From: Scleromatobacter humisilvae
GTDB taxonomy: Bacteria; Pseudomonadota; Gammaproteobacteria; Burkholderiales; Burkholderiaceae_C
Assembly (NCBI RefSeq): GCF_023231945.1
Contig: NZ_JAJLJH010000009.1
Span: 166,906 to 230,905 of the forward strand
Length of the DNA: 64,000 bases
Direction of reading: 5' to 3'
Made by a program: the position numbers and the translations under genes. This document shows positions 34,913 through 44,824 of the stretch, in pieces (position 1 is the first letter of the stretch; every line of letters starts with the position of its first letter). Under the pieces are notes generated by a model. The model worked only from the letters and a program-made list of their open reading frames with translations, did not search any database and was not told where the DNA came from.

Positions 34913-35680
34913 ATGAAACTCGCCACCTGGAACGTCAACTCCCTCGGCATCCGCCTGCCCCACCTGCTCGCCTGGCTGGCGCAGACGCAGCCCGACGCCG
35001 TCGTGCTGCAGGAGACCAAGCTGGTCGACGAGAAGTTTCCGCATGCGGAGCTGAAGGAGGCCGGCTGGCATGCCGAGTTCTTCGGGCAGAAGACGTACAA
35101 CGGCGTGGCGCTGATCTCGAAGCTGCCGGCCACCGACATCGTGCGCAACATCCCCGGCCACGCCGACGAGCAGGCGCGCGTGATCGCAGGGACGATCGGC
35201 GACGTGCGCATCGTCGGCGGCTACTTCCCGAACGGGCAGGCGCCGGGCAGCGACAAGTTCGCCTACAAGATGGGCTGGCTCGCGGCGCTCAAGGACTGGC
35301 TCGCGGCGGAGCTGGCGGCGCATCCGAAGCTGGTGCTGATGGGCGACTTCAACATCGCGCCGGAGGACCGCGACGTGCACGACCCGGTGCTCTGGTACGG
35401 CCAGATCCATTGCACGCCCGAGGAACGCGGGCACTTCCAGGCGCTGGTCGGACTCGGCCTGCACGACGCGTTCCGCCTCCTGGATCAGCCGCCCAAGTCA
35501 TGGAGCTGGTGGGACTACCGCAACCTCGCGTTCCGCAAGAACCAGGGCCTGCGCATCGACCACATCCTGGTGAGCGAGCCGCTGCGCGCGGGCGTCAGGT
35601 CATGCACGATCGACAAGGCGCAGCGCAAGCTCGAGCGGCCCAGCGATCACGCGCCGGTGATCGTCGAGATCGACTCCTGA
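34913..35680 (+). CDS. xth: Exodeoxyribonuclease III
   Basis: This 255-residue enzyme is of the exonuclease III / AP endonuclease family. It shows MKLATWNVNSLGIRLPHL at the start and LQETKL with the metal-binding Glu (about residue 35). GDFNIAPEDRDVHDP holds the catalytic Asp/Asn (about residues 144-158), and SDHAPVIVEI is the C-terminal Asp-His pair. It removes nucleotides from 3' ends and cuts at abasic sites in base-excision repair. The ATG at 34913 begins the family N-terminus; upstream in-frame codons are not conserved-looking. The 3' end overlaps the convergent EamA gene by 34 bases. Confidence 0.95.
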   Translation: MKLATWNVNSLGIRLPHLLAWLAQTQPDAVVLQETKLVDEKFPHAELKEAGWHAEFFGQKTYNGVALISKLPATDIVRNIPGHADEQARVIAGTIGDVRIVGGYFPNGQAPGSDKFAYKMGWLAALKDWLAAELAAHPKLVLMGDFNIAPEDRDVHDPVLWYGQIHCTPEERGHFQALVGLGLHDAFRLLDQPPKSWSWWDYRNLAFRKNQGLRIDHILVSEPLRAGVRSCTIDKAQRKLERPSDHAPVIVEIDS

Positions 35681-36567
35681 GCATCGGCAGGCGCCCGCTT
35701 CGCGGGCCACAGCGCGATCGCGTTGCCGAGGATCGCGAGCGCGATGCCGGCCACCGTCAGGCCCGTCCACAGGAAGTTCTCCAGCACGCCCGACACCACC
35801 AGCGCGACCAGCGGCGTCAGCACGCCGACGTAGCCCGCCTTGGCCGCGCCCACGCGATGCACCAGCGCGTAGTACGCACCGAACGCGAGGATGGATCCGA
35901 ACATCGCCAGGTAGACCAGCGAGCCGACGAAGCCCGGGCGCCATGACCAGCCCCACGGCGTGCCGGTGACCAGTGCGTGCACCAGCGCCCCGGCCGATCC
36001 CCAGGCCATCGCCCAGGCCAGCGGGCCCCAGCCGCGGACGCCGTGCCGGTGGTAGCCCGACGCGGCGATGGTGGACAGGCTGGACAGCAGCACCGACACC
36101 ATCGTCAGCACGATGCCCCGCAGCGTCTGCGCGGACGCCGCCAGCCGCGTGAACTCGTGCCAGAAGATCAGCACGACGCCCGCGATGCCCGCCAGGCCAC
36201 CGAGCGCGACGCGGGCCGACATCGGCGTGCGCAGGAACACGCGGGCGAGCGCGAGCCCGAACAGCGGCGACGCCGCGTAGCCCACCGCCACGACGCCGCT
36301 GGCCACGAAGCGCTCGGCCTCGTAGACGCAGACGTAGCTGGCGTAGAAGCCGGCCAGGCCCTGCGCGAGGATCAGCGCCTGGACACGCGCCGGGAAGCGA
36401 AGCGGGATGCGGCGCAGCCCGCAGGCCGCGAACAGCACCGCGGCGGCCAGCCCGAAGCGCAGCGCGACGCCGACGGACGGGGCGAGGACGTCGATCTGGG
36501 CGGTGATGGCGAACCAGGTGGTGCCCCAGATCAGGATGCAGATGGCGTAGAGGGCGGTCGTGGGCAT
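35647..36567 (-). CDS. EamA-family (DMT) transporter
   Basis: This 306-residue membrane protein has ten predicted helices arranged as two EamA repeats: MPTTALYAICILIWGTTWFA and VALRFGLAAAVLF at the start of the first, and AYYALVHRVGAAKAGYVGVLTPLVALVVSG in the second. The family exports amino acids, nucleosides or other metabolites. The ATG at 36567 matches the family start. No neighbouring gene suggests a substrate. It is convergent with exonuclease III and divergent from the histidine kinase at 36692. Confidence 0.9.
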   Translation of the reverse strand: MPTTALYAICILIWGTTWFAITAQIDVLAPSVGVALRFGLAAAVLFAACGLRRIPLRFPARVQALILAQGLAGFYASYVCVYEAERFVASGVVAVGYAASPLFGLALARVFLRTPMSARVALGGLAGIAGVVLIFWHEFTRLAASAQTLRGIVLTMVSVLLSSLSTIAASGYHRHGVRGWGPLAWAMAWGSAGALVHALVTGTPWGWSWRPGFVGSLVYLAMFGSILAFGAYYALVHRVGAAKAGYVGVLTPLVALVVSGVLENFLWTGLTVAGIALAILGNAIALWPAKRAPADAQESISTITGA

Positions 36568-36691
36568 GGGGCCGCGCAGTGTGCCACGAGCGGCGGCGCC
36601 GTCGAGCAGGAACCCTCTTTTGGTGATTGCCGGGCCGCGAGGCGAGGCACAGAATCGATTCACCCCTCGGCGGTCCCTCCCAACGACGTCC

Positions 36692-38110
36692 ATGAACGCC
36701 CTTGCCGCGCTCATTCCCGCCGACGTGCCCATCAGCGCGACGGCGATGGCGGCGTTCGTGCTGGCGACGCTGGCGATCGTGTTCGTCGCGCTGGCCCGGC
36801 GCGATCGCGAACCCGGGCTGGCGTGGCTGTCCGCGGGCTTCGGCCTGGCCGCCTTCTGGTACGCGTTCGAGGCCGGGCAGCCGCCCGCCGACGCGCTGCT
36901 GGACACGCCCGGCGAACGCTTCTGGGCCGGCGTGCTGATCGTCGCCACGGTGGCCATCAGCCTCGGGGTCATCGGCTACCTGGGCGACGGCCGCCGGCGC
37001 GGGCGCGCGTGGTGGCTGCTGCTCGGGCCGTCGCTGCTGGTGCTGGTGCCGCTCGCGCTCGGCGTCGACGTGCCGCGGCTCGTCGCCAACCTGTCCACGA
37101 TGATCTGCTACATCGGACTGGCCGCCCTCGCCTTGCGCCGGTCGCGCGACGAGCCCGGCGCCGGCCATGTGCTGCTGGGCCTGACGCTGCTGGCGGTGCC
37201 GGCCACCTTCGTCGCGCTGGGGGTCCTGCACGCCGTCCCCGGACACTACCGCGTGCTGGGCGTGATGCCGATGCTGTTCTTCGGCACGACGCTGCTGACG
37301 GTGAGCCTGCTGCGCCGGCGCCGCGCGCTGGAGGCCGAGGTCGCGCGGCGTGCGACAGCGGAGCAGGCGCTGCAGGACGCCAACCAGACGCTGGAGGCCA
37401 CGGTGCAGGCGCGCACGCAGTCGCTGCGCGAGCTCGTCTCCAACCTCGAGGGCTTCAACCGCAGCGTGTCGCACGACCTGCGCGGCCCGCTGGGGGGCAT
37501 CGCCGGCCTCGCGCGCCTGGCCAGCGACGCGCTGGCCAGCGGCGACCTCGACATGGTGCACCGCTCGCTGGCCGCGATCTCGTCGCAGGCCGACACGTCC
37601 ACCAAGCTGATCAGCGCGCTGCTGCAGCTGGCGCGCGTCGGCGACGCCCGGATCGCGCCGCGCGCCGTGGCGCTCGAGGCGCTGACGCGCGACGTGATCG
37701 CCCAGCTGCAACTGGCCCCGGGCGACGCCGCGAAGGCGCAATGGATCGTCGGCAAGCTGCCCGACGTGCAGGCCGACGCCGACCTGCTGCGGCCGGTGCT
37801 GGTCAACCTGATCACCAACGCGCTGAAGTTCTCCCGCGAGGCCCATCCGCCGATCGTGCGCATCGAGGCCAGCGTCGACGACGGCGAGGTGACCGTGCAC
37901 GTGCGCGACAACGGCGTCGGCTTCGACGCCGCGGCGGCCGGCCAGCTGTTCGAGCCCTTCATGCGGCTGCACGGCCGCAAGTTCGAGGGCCACGGCATCG
38001 GCCTGAGCATCGTGCGGCGCGCGGTGGAGCGCCAGGGCGGCCGCGTGTGGGCCGAGGCCGAGCCCGACCACGGCGCGGCGTTCCACTTCACGCTGCCGAA
38101 GGCGGCGTGA
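36692..38110 (+). CDS. Orphan membrane histidine kinase
   Basis: This 472-residue kinase has about seven membrane helices (residues 15-215) forming an input domain of the MASE/7TM type. A coiled coil (RRRALEAEVARRATAEQALQ) follows. Next come the dimerisation domain with VSHDLRGPLGGIAGLA, carrying the phospho-accepting His, and an ATPase domain with LVNLITNALKFS (N box), DNGVGFD (G1) and GHGIGLSIV (G2). No response regulator or receiver domain is nearby, so its partner lies elsewhere. The ATG at 36692 precedes the first membrane helix. Confidence 0.92.
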   Translation: MNALAALIPADVPISATAMAAFVLATLAIVFVALARRDREPGLAWLSAGFGLAAFWYAFEAGQPPADALLDTPGERFWAGVLIVATVAISLGVIGYLGDGRRRGRAWWLLLGPSLLVLVPLALGVDVPRLVANLSTMICYIGLAALALRRSRDEPGAGHVLLGLTLLAVPATFVALGVLHAVPGHYRVLGVMPMLFFGTTLLTVSLLRRRRALEAEVARRATAEQALQDANQTLEATVQARTQSLRELVSNLEGFNRSVSHDLRGPLGGIAGLARLASDALASGDLDMVHRSLAAISSQADTSTKLISALLQLARVGDARIAPRAVALEALTRDVIAQLQLAPGDAAKAQWIVGKLPDVQADADLLRPVLVNLITNALKFSREAHPPIVRIEASVDDGEVTVHVRDNGVGFDAAAAGQLFEPFMRLHGRKFEGHGIGLSIVRRAVERQGGRVWAEAEPDHGAAFHFTLPKAA

Positions 38111-38128
38111 AGCGGCGTCGTCTGAAGA

Positions 38129-38884
38129 TCAGCCTCCGCGCGACTCGACGACCTTGAGCGCCGCGCGCGCCTGGTCGATGGACTCGCGATTGAGCTCGCG
38201 CGACGACGCCGTGCCCACGCGCGCGTTGTGCACCACGCCTTCGAGCAGCGGACGGGCCTGGGCGTCGCGCCCGAGGCTGGCGAGGAAGATGCCGTAGGCG
38301 GCCTGCGTCTCGGTGGTGTTGTGCACGTGGCTCGCGTGATCGAAGGCCGCCAGCGCGCGCGTCTCGTCGACCTGCGTCAGCGCCTGCGCGAGCCACAGCG
38401 CGGCGTCGCTGCCGGCGTCGCGCGGCGAGTCGGCCAGCAGCGCCTCGAGCGTCGCGGCGGCGGCGGCGTGGCGGCCTGCGAGCAGCTGCGCGCGCGCCAG
38501 GCCGCGGCGGAACTTCACGTCCTTCGCGTACGGACCGCTGGCGCAGGCCTGGAACTCCTGCACCGCCTCGTCATAGTCGCCGCGCGCCAGCAGCGCCTCG
38601 GCCAGGCGCGAGCGGTTGTCGACCGTGGGCGTGCGCTCGAACCCGAGACGCGCCTCGCGCAGCTCGCGGTTCGGGTCGACGATGGACTTGACGACGCGCG
38701 CGCCCTTGCGCGCCACGCCTGAATGCCGGACCTCGGGCAGGTACTCGGCGAAGAAGTAGACCAGGCTTCCGAGCAGCGGGAAGATGAGCAGGATCATGAT
38801 CCAGTACATCTGGCGCCCGGTGCGCACGGCGTGCACCGCGAAGAAGATCGCGACTGCGTAGTTCAGGATCAACAGGATCGACAC
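38129..38884 (-). CDS. Membrane-anchored TPR protein
   Basis: This 251-residue protein has two membrane helices at the start: LLILNYAVAIFFAVHAV and YWIMILLIFPLLGSLVYFFAEYLP, which resembles a PLDc_N module. Four or so tetratricopeptide-like helix pairs follow from residue 90 on (SRLAEALLARGDYDEAVQEF, RRGLARAQLLAGRHAAAAATLEALL). TPR domains hold protein complexes together; the partners are unknown. The start is GTG, with GAGGGA ideally placed upstream. It lies 89 bases downstream of ntrC on the same strand and may be read through from that operon. Confidence 0.85.
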   Translation of the reverse strand: MSILLILNYAVAIFFAVHAVRTGRQMYWIMILLIFPLLGSLVYFFAEYLPEVRHSGVARKGARVVKSIVDPNRELREARLGFERTPTVDNRSRLAEALLARGDYDEAVQEFQACASGPYAKDVKFRRGLARAQLLAGRHAAAAATLEALLADSPRDAGSDAALWLAQALTQVDETRALAAFDHASHVHNTTETQAAYGIFLASLGRDAQARPLLEGVVHNARVGTASSRELNRESIDQARAALKVVESRGG

Positions 38885-38973
38885 AGATTCCCTCTGCTGC
38901 TTTCAGAGGTGAAATTGTAGGCGGACGAGGCATCGCCCACGCGCACGCGTCCCGCGGGCGCGTGGGAAACGCC

Positions 38974-40500
<1,527 letters not shown>

Positions 40501-40518
40501 GCGTTTGCGCGCTGCAGG

Positions 40519-41676
40519 CTAATGCAGAGGAATCAGGATCTTGAAAACCGTGCATCCTGGAACGCTGTCGCATTCGATCGTGCCCAGATGCTGCTGCACG
40601 AACGTCTGCGCCAGCGTCAAGCCCAGGCCCGACCCGCCTTCCCGCCCCGACACCAGCGGATAGAAGATCTGATCGCGAATGGACTCGGGGACGCCCGGGC
40701 CGTTGTCCTGGATATGCAATTCCAATGCCAGTCGGTAGCGCTGCTTGCCGATCGTCTCCTGGCGCGCGATCCGCGTGCGCAGGACGATGCGCGCCGACCC
40801 CTGCTCGATCTGCTCGGCAAGCGCCTGCGTCGCGTTGTGCACGATGTTGAGCACCGCCTGGATCATCTGCTCGCGGTCGCCGCGGAACTCGGGGATCGAG
40901 GTGTCGTAGTCGCGTTCGACGACCAACCCACGGGGGTATTCGGCCAGCACCAGCGAGCGGATGCGCTCGAGCACCTCGTGGATGTTGAGCTCGGCGACCA
41001 CCTGCGCCTTGCGGTGCGGTGCCAGCAGCCGGTCGACCAGCACCTGCAGCCGGTCGGCCTCGTGGATGATGACCTGCGTGTACTCGCCCAGCTCGGCCTG
41101 GTCGATCTCGAGCTCCAGCAGCTGCGCCGCGCCGCGGATGCCGCCCAGCGGGTTCTTGATCTCGTGCGCCAGGTTGCGGATCAGCTCCTTGGTGACCTGC
41201 GCCTGGCCGAGCGCGCGCTCCTCGCGATCCTGGCGCGTCTGCTGCTCGATCTCGATCATCTCGACGAACACGCGCCCGCCGTGCAGGTCGTGCTGGCTGA
41301 CGATGACGTGCACCGGCAGCGTCGCGGTGGACGACACCGACGAGCGCTTGAGCGAGCCGTCGAAGCGGCGCGCGGAGAACTCGTTGCGCGACACCGCCGC
41401 GATGGCCTCCGACAGCGCCGCCGTCTCGCGGAACCAGTCGTAGATGCTGCCGCGGGTGAGCTTGCGGCGCGCGACGCCGACCACGGCCTCCAGCACCGAA
41501 TTGGCGAACACGCACTTGCCGTCGGGCTCGACGACGGCCACCAGCGTGGCGAGGTGGTCGAACGCGGTGTAGTCGATGCCGCCGACCCGATGCGCGCCGG
41601 CGTCGATGCCTTCGGGGGCTGCGTCCGGCGCGACGTCCGACGGGGCGGCGGGCGGCGGCGCGCGGCGCGGGGCCAT
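40519..41676 (-). CDS. ntrB: Nitrogen sensor histidine kinase NtrB
   Basis: This 385-residue soluble kinase has an N-terminal PAS domain (about 30-140) and a dimerisation/phosphorylation helix, NLAHEIKNPLGGIRGAAQLLE (quoted in part), with the active His. Its ATPase domain shows VLNIVHNATQALAE (N box), IQDNGPGVP and GLGLTLAQTFVQQH. It phosphorylates or dephosphorylates NtrC under control of PII. The ATG at 41676 overlaps the DUF4124 stop by one base (TGATG); a GTG at 41679 is possible. An N-terminal Pro/Ala-rich tail precedes the PAS domain. Confidence 0.95.
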   Translation of the reverse strand: MAPRRAPPPAAPSDVAPDAAPEGIDAGAHRVGGIDYTAFDHLATLVAVVEPDGKCVFANSVLEAVVGVARRKLTRGSIYDWFRETAALSEAIAAVSRNEFSARRFDGSLKRSSVSSTATLPVHVIVSQHDLHGGRVFVEMIEIEQQTRQDREERALGQAQVTKELIRNLAHEIKNPLGGIRGAAQLLELEIDQAELGEYTQVIIHEADRLQVLVDRLLAPHRKAQVVAELNIHEVLERIRSLVLAEYPRGLVVERDYDTSIPEFRGDREQMIQAVLNIVHNATQALAEQIEQGSARIVLRTRIARQETIGKQRYRLALELHIQDNGPGVPESIRDQIFYPLVSGREGGSGLGLTLAQTFVQQHLGTIECDSVPGCTVFKILIPLH

Positions 41677-42170
41677 CACTGCGTCTTCGACAGCTCGCGG
41701 GTGATCGCGGTGATGTCGGACTCGGTGCGCGCGATCTGCGCCTTCAGGTCGGCCGTGCGGTCGAGGTATTTCTGGAAGTTCTTCTCGTCGCCGCGGCGCT
41801 CGGGCTGGCCGTTGTTGTATTCCTTCTGCAGCGCGTCGAGCTGGGCCTGGGCCTTGATCAGCTCGTCCTGCAGGATCTTGCGCGCATCGGAATCGCGCGC
41901 CTTCTGCTCCTGCGCGTCGACGCGGCTGGCCGCCGAGCCGGGCGCGGCGGCCGGGCGCAGCTTGGGCGCGGGGATCGTCGTGGGCTGCTGCGCCTCGAGC
42001 GCCTTGCAGCCCTTGGCGTCCGCCTCCTTGGGCGTGATCGTGTTGGTGAACACGTTGTCGGGACAGCGGTAGTAGATGTCCCCGGCCTGCGCGCCGCCGC
42101 AGGCGACGGCCAGCAGCGCGGCGCCAAGCGCCGAGGAGAGACGGGAAGCGGATGCGGGTGCCACGTTCAT
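41676..42170 (-). CDS. DUF4124 periplasmic protein
   Basis: This 164-residue protein has a signal peptide (SALGAALLAVACGGAQA) and then GDIYYRCPDNVFTNTITPKEADAKGCK, a DUF4124 module with two Cys. A long charged coiled coil (KILQDELIKAQAQLDALQKEYNN) follows to the C-terminus. The role of DUF4124 proteins is unknown; an envelope location is clear. It is translationally coupled to ntrB (TGATG), an arrangement I recall from other Burkholderiales. That ties an envelope protein to nitrogen control. The ATG at 42170 is preferred; an ATG six codons upstream exists. Confidence 0.85.
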   Translation of the reverse strand: MNVAPASASRLSSALGAALLAVACGGAQAGDIYYRCPDNVFTNTITPKEADAKGCKALEAQQPTTIPAPKLRPAAAPGSAASRVDAQEQKARDSDARKILQDELIKAQAQLDALQKEYNNGQPERRGDEKNFQKYLDRTADLKAQIARTESDITAITRELSKTQ

Positions 42171-42266
42171 CTTTTCATTGTGGCGCAAAACGGTGCGCCT
42201 GATGGTGAGCCAACGTGTCTGCGCCCCTGCCGGACGACAGCGCCGCGCCGACGGCCGCGTAAAGGC

Positions 42267-42296
42267 AAAAAAAAGCGGCCCGTCGCGGGGCCGCTT
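42267..42296 (-). terminator. Rho-independent terminator of glnA
   Basis: Reading leftward after glnA, AAGCGGCCC (42288-42296 on the minus strand) pairs with GGGCCGCTT (42273-42281) around a 6-base loop. A run of eight T residues follows (the A run at 42267-42274 on the plus strand). It lies between the glnA stop and the DUF4124 gene, so it separates glnA from ntrBC, at least partly. Confidence 0.8.
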
Positions 42297-42334
42297 CTTT
42301 GGGTACGCAGAACGAAGGGCGCAAGCTCGGCGGA

Positions 42335-42412
42335 CGCCGCGCTCGGCCGCTCCGGAGCAAGGCCGCCGCCCCCTCGGGGGGTGGGCGCCGTACTCGGCGA
42401 CCGGGGGCCGTC
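42335..42412. repeat. Intergenic repeat, copy 1
   Basis: Bases 42335-42361 are identical to 51274-51300 (27 bases). Both copies then carry CCCCCTCGGGGGG, able to fold, and a related GGGGGyCGTC tail. Each ends directly at the stop codon of a minus-strand gene, here glnA. It is a dispersed extragenic element, perhaps a terminator-like or mRNA-stabilising structure. Confidence 0.7.
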
Positions 42413-43828
42413 TTACAACGAGTAGTACATGTCGAACTCGACCGGGTGGGTCGTCATGCGCATGCGCTGGACGTCCTGCATCTTCAGTTCGATGTAGGCG
42501 TCGATGTACGCATCGGTGAAGACGCCGCCCTTGGTCAGGAACGCGCGGTCGCTGTCGAGGTTGTCGAGCGCCTGCTCGAGGCTGGAGCAGACGGTCGGGA
42601 TCTTCGCGTCTTCTTCCGGCGGCAGGTGGTACAGATCCTTGGTGGCGGCTTCGCCCGGATGGATCTTGTTCTCGACGCCGTCGAGGCCGGCCATCAGCAG
42701 CGCCGAGAAGCCCAGGTACGGGTTCATCATCGGATCCGGGAAACGCGCCTCGACGCGGCGGCCCTTCGGATTGGCGACGAACGGGATGCGGATCGAGGCC
42801 GAGCGGTTGCGCGAGCTGTAGGCCAGCTTGACCGGGGCTTCGTAGCCCGGCACCAGGCGCTTGTAGCTGTTGGTCGTCGGGTTCGTGATCGCGTTCAGGG
42901 CACGGGCGTGCTTGATGATGCCGCCGATGTAGAACAGCGCGAATTCCGACAGGCCGGCATAGCCGTCGCCGGCGAACAGGTTCTTGCCGTCCTTCCAGAC
43001 CGACTGGTGCACGTGCATGCCCGAGCCGTTGTCGCCGACGATGGGCTTCGGCATGAACGTGGCCGTCTTGCCGTAGGCGAAAGCGACGTTGTGGACGATG
43101 TATTTCTGCAGCTGGACCCAGTCCGCGCGCTGCAGCAGCGTCGAGAACTTGGTGCCGATCTCCATCTGGCCGGCGTTCGCCACCTCGTGGTGATGGACCT
43201 CGACGGGGATGCCCATCTGCTCGAGGATCAGCGACATCTCCGAGCGCATGTCCTGGCCGGCGTCGACCGGCGGCACCGGGAAGTAGCCGCCCTTGACGGA
43301 CGGGCGATAGCCCTTGTTGCCGTGCTCGTAGTTCTTGCCCGTGTTCCAGGCGGCTTCCTCGGCTTCGATCTCGACCGAGCAGCCCTTCATGCTGACGTCC
43401 CAGCGGATCGAGTCGAAGATGAAGAACTCGGGCTCCGGGCCGAAGTAGGCGGTGTCGCCGTGGCCGGAGGCGTTCATGTAGGCCTCGGCGCGCTTGGCCA
43501 GCGAGCGCGGGTCGCGCTCGTAGGGCTTGCCGTCGCTCGGCTCGACCACGTCGCAGGTCAGGATCAGCGTCGGCTCTTCGAAGAACGGATCGATGTTGGC
43601 CGTGTTCGGGTCGGGCATCAGCTGCATGTCCGACGCCTCGATGCCCTTCCAGCCGGCGATCGACGAACCGTCGAACGCGTGGCCGGAGACGAACTTGTCT
43701 TCGTCGAAGTGAGAGACAGGCACGGACACGTGTTGTTCCTTGCCACGGGTATCGGTGAAACGGAAGTCAACGAACTTGACTTCGTTTTCCTGCACCAACT
43801 TCATCACGTCGGCGACGGTCTTGGACAT
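42413..43828 (-). CDS. glnA: Glutamine synthetase, type I
   Basis: This enzyme makes glutamine from glutamate, ammonia and ATP. The 471-residue protein shows the GSI signatures: [17 protein letters not shown] (about 50-66), [11 protein letters not shown] with metal-binding Glu, [31 protein letters not shown], and [11 protein letters not shown]. The last carries the Tyr that is adenylylated by GlnE. The ATG at 43828 has AGGAG just upstream. A sigma-54 promoter and an NtrC-like site precede it, so it should rise under nitrogen limitation. A terminator lies at 42267. It is followed by the ntrBC operon. Confidence 0.98.
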   Translation of the reverse strand: MSKTVADVMKLVQENEVKFVDFRFTDTRGKEQHVSVPVSHFDEDKFVSGHAFDGSSIAGWKGIEASDMQLMPDPNTANIDPFFEEPTLILTCDVVEPSDGKPYERDPRSLAKRAEAYMNASGHGDTAYFGPEPEFFIFDSIRWDVSMKGCSVEIEAEEAAWNTGKNYEHGNKGYRPSVKGGYFPVPPVDAGQDMRSEMSLILEQMGIPVEVHHHEVANAGQMEIGTKFSTLLQRADWVQLQKYIVHNVAFAYGKTATFMPKPIVGDNGSGMHVHQSVWKDGKNLFAGDGYAGLSEFALFYIGGIIKHARALNAITNPTTNSYKRLVPGYEAPVKLAYSSRNRSASIRIPFVANPKGRRVEARFPDPMMNPYLGFSALLMAGLDGVENKIHPGEAATKDLYHLPPEEDAKIPTVCSSLEQALDNLDSDRAFLTKGGVFTDAYIDAYIELKMQDVQRMRMTTHPVEFDMYYSL

Positions 43829-43912
43829 CAACGGGCTCCTAAATTTGTTTGGCAAGCTACCGGGCCGGCACACCAGGGGTCGGCCATCTGAACGGTCTGC
43901 GAGGGGTGGAAA

Positions 43913-43926
43913 GCAGGTTCCATGCC
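43913..43926 (-). promoter_or_regulatory. Sigma-54 promoter of glnA
   Basis: On the minus strand GGCATGGAACCTGC has the diagnostic GG (43925-43926) and GC (43913-43914) dinucleotides ten bases apart, as in -24/-12 promoters (consensus TGGCACG-N4-TTGC). Transcription would start near 43901, leaving a leader of about 73 bases before glnA. Confidence 0.65.
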
Positions 43927-43980
43927 GCGCGAGGCGGCGAGGAATCCCGGGGAACTGGACTGCCGGGCAGCGCGCAGGCG

Positions 43981-43997
43981 CGCACCGCCATTGTGCA
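43981..43997. promoter_or_regulatory. Candidate NtrC-binding site upstream of glnA
   Basis: The minus strand reads TGCACAATGGCGGTGCG, which agrees with the NtrC consensus (TGCACCA-N3-TGGTGCA) at 11 of its 14 fixed positions. It lies 55-71 bases upstream of the sigma-54 -24 element, a usual enhancer distance. The adjacent stretch to about 44037 has further TGCGCC/GGTGCG half-sites. Confidence 0.55.
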
Positions 43998-44038
43998 TTC
44001 CATCTGGCGCACCGAAACAAGGCATCGTACGCACCATT

Positions 44039-44824
44039 TCAGGACGGGTCTATCTCGATCGCACCGGCGGCCGCGGCGCCCTCGCGCAGCGCGGCCATCG
44101 CCAGCTCGACCTGGGCCGGATCCGCACCCTTGACGCCGATCTCGATGTGCGGTCCGAACGTCGGGTGGTCGACGCTGGGCAGGCTGAACGAGCGCACGCC
44201 GGCGAACGCGGCCTCGACGCGCTCGAAGACGGGAATCAGCGCCGACTCGTTCGTGCCCCGCACGCGGACGGCGCGCAGCGCGTGCGCGCGGGTCTGGTCG
44301 GCGTAGCGGTTGTCCAGCAGCCAGTCCAGCATCGGGTGCGCCATCACCGGGAAGCCGGGCATGAAGTGCAGGTGGCCGACGCTGAAGCCCGGGATGCGGT
44401 TGTACGGGTTCGGGATCAGGGTCGCGCCGGCCGGGAACACGCCCATGTTCAGGCGCCGCTGGTGGTCGGGGCCGGCCGTGTCGTAGGCCAGCCCCTTCTC
44501 GGCGGCCATGTCGCGGCCGCGCTGGGTGATCAGCACCTCGGCCTCGGGATGCAGCGCGAGCGGCAGGCCCAGCGCCTGCGCGGCGCACTGGCGGGTGTGG
44601 TCGTCGGGCGTCGCGCCGATGCCGCCGAACGAGAACACGGTGTCGCCCGAGGCGGCCGCGGCGCGGATCTCGGCCACGATGCGCGCGGGTTCGTCCCCGA
44701 GGTAGTGCGCCCAGGACAACGCGAGCCCGCGCGATTCGAGCGCGCCGATGACGCGGGCGAGGTGCTTGTCCTCGCGCCGGCCGGACAGGATCTCGTCGCC
44801 GATGATCAATGCGCCGAAGTTCAT
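44039..44824 (-). CDS. CinA-like molybdopterin-binding domain protein
   Basis: This 261-residue protein has the MoCF_biosynth fold of MoaB/MogA and the N-terminal half of CinA. It shows ALIIGDEILSGRREDKH at the start, FSFGGIGATPDDHTRQCAAQ (the GGxGxTxDD ligand loop, about residues 66-85), and NPYNRIPGFSVGHLHFMPGFP (about 139-159). It lacks the C-terminal nicotinamide-nucleotide deamidase domain, so it is the short form. Its substrate is uncertain. The ATG overlaps the stop of the EI24 gene (ATGA), so the two are co-translated. Confidence 0.88.
   Translation of the reverse strand: MNFGALIIGDEILSGRREDKHLARVIGALESRGLALSWAHYLGDEPARIVAEIRAAAASGDTVFSFGGIGATPDDHTRQCAAQALGLPLALHPEAEVLITQRGRDMAAEKGLAYDTAGPDHQRRLNMGVFPAGATLIPNPYNRIPGFSVGHLHFMPGFPVMAHPMLDWLLDNRYADQTRAHALRAVRVRGTNESALIPVFERVEAAFAGVRSFSLPSVDHPTFGPHIEIGVKGADPAQVELAMAALREGAAAAGAIEIDPS

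Noticed and set aside
43857..44588. Minus-strand frame overlapping the glnA control region and the CinA-like gene
   Set aside because: It overlaps the CinA-like gene in another frame, is Arg-rich and would cover the sigma-54 promoter.
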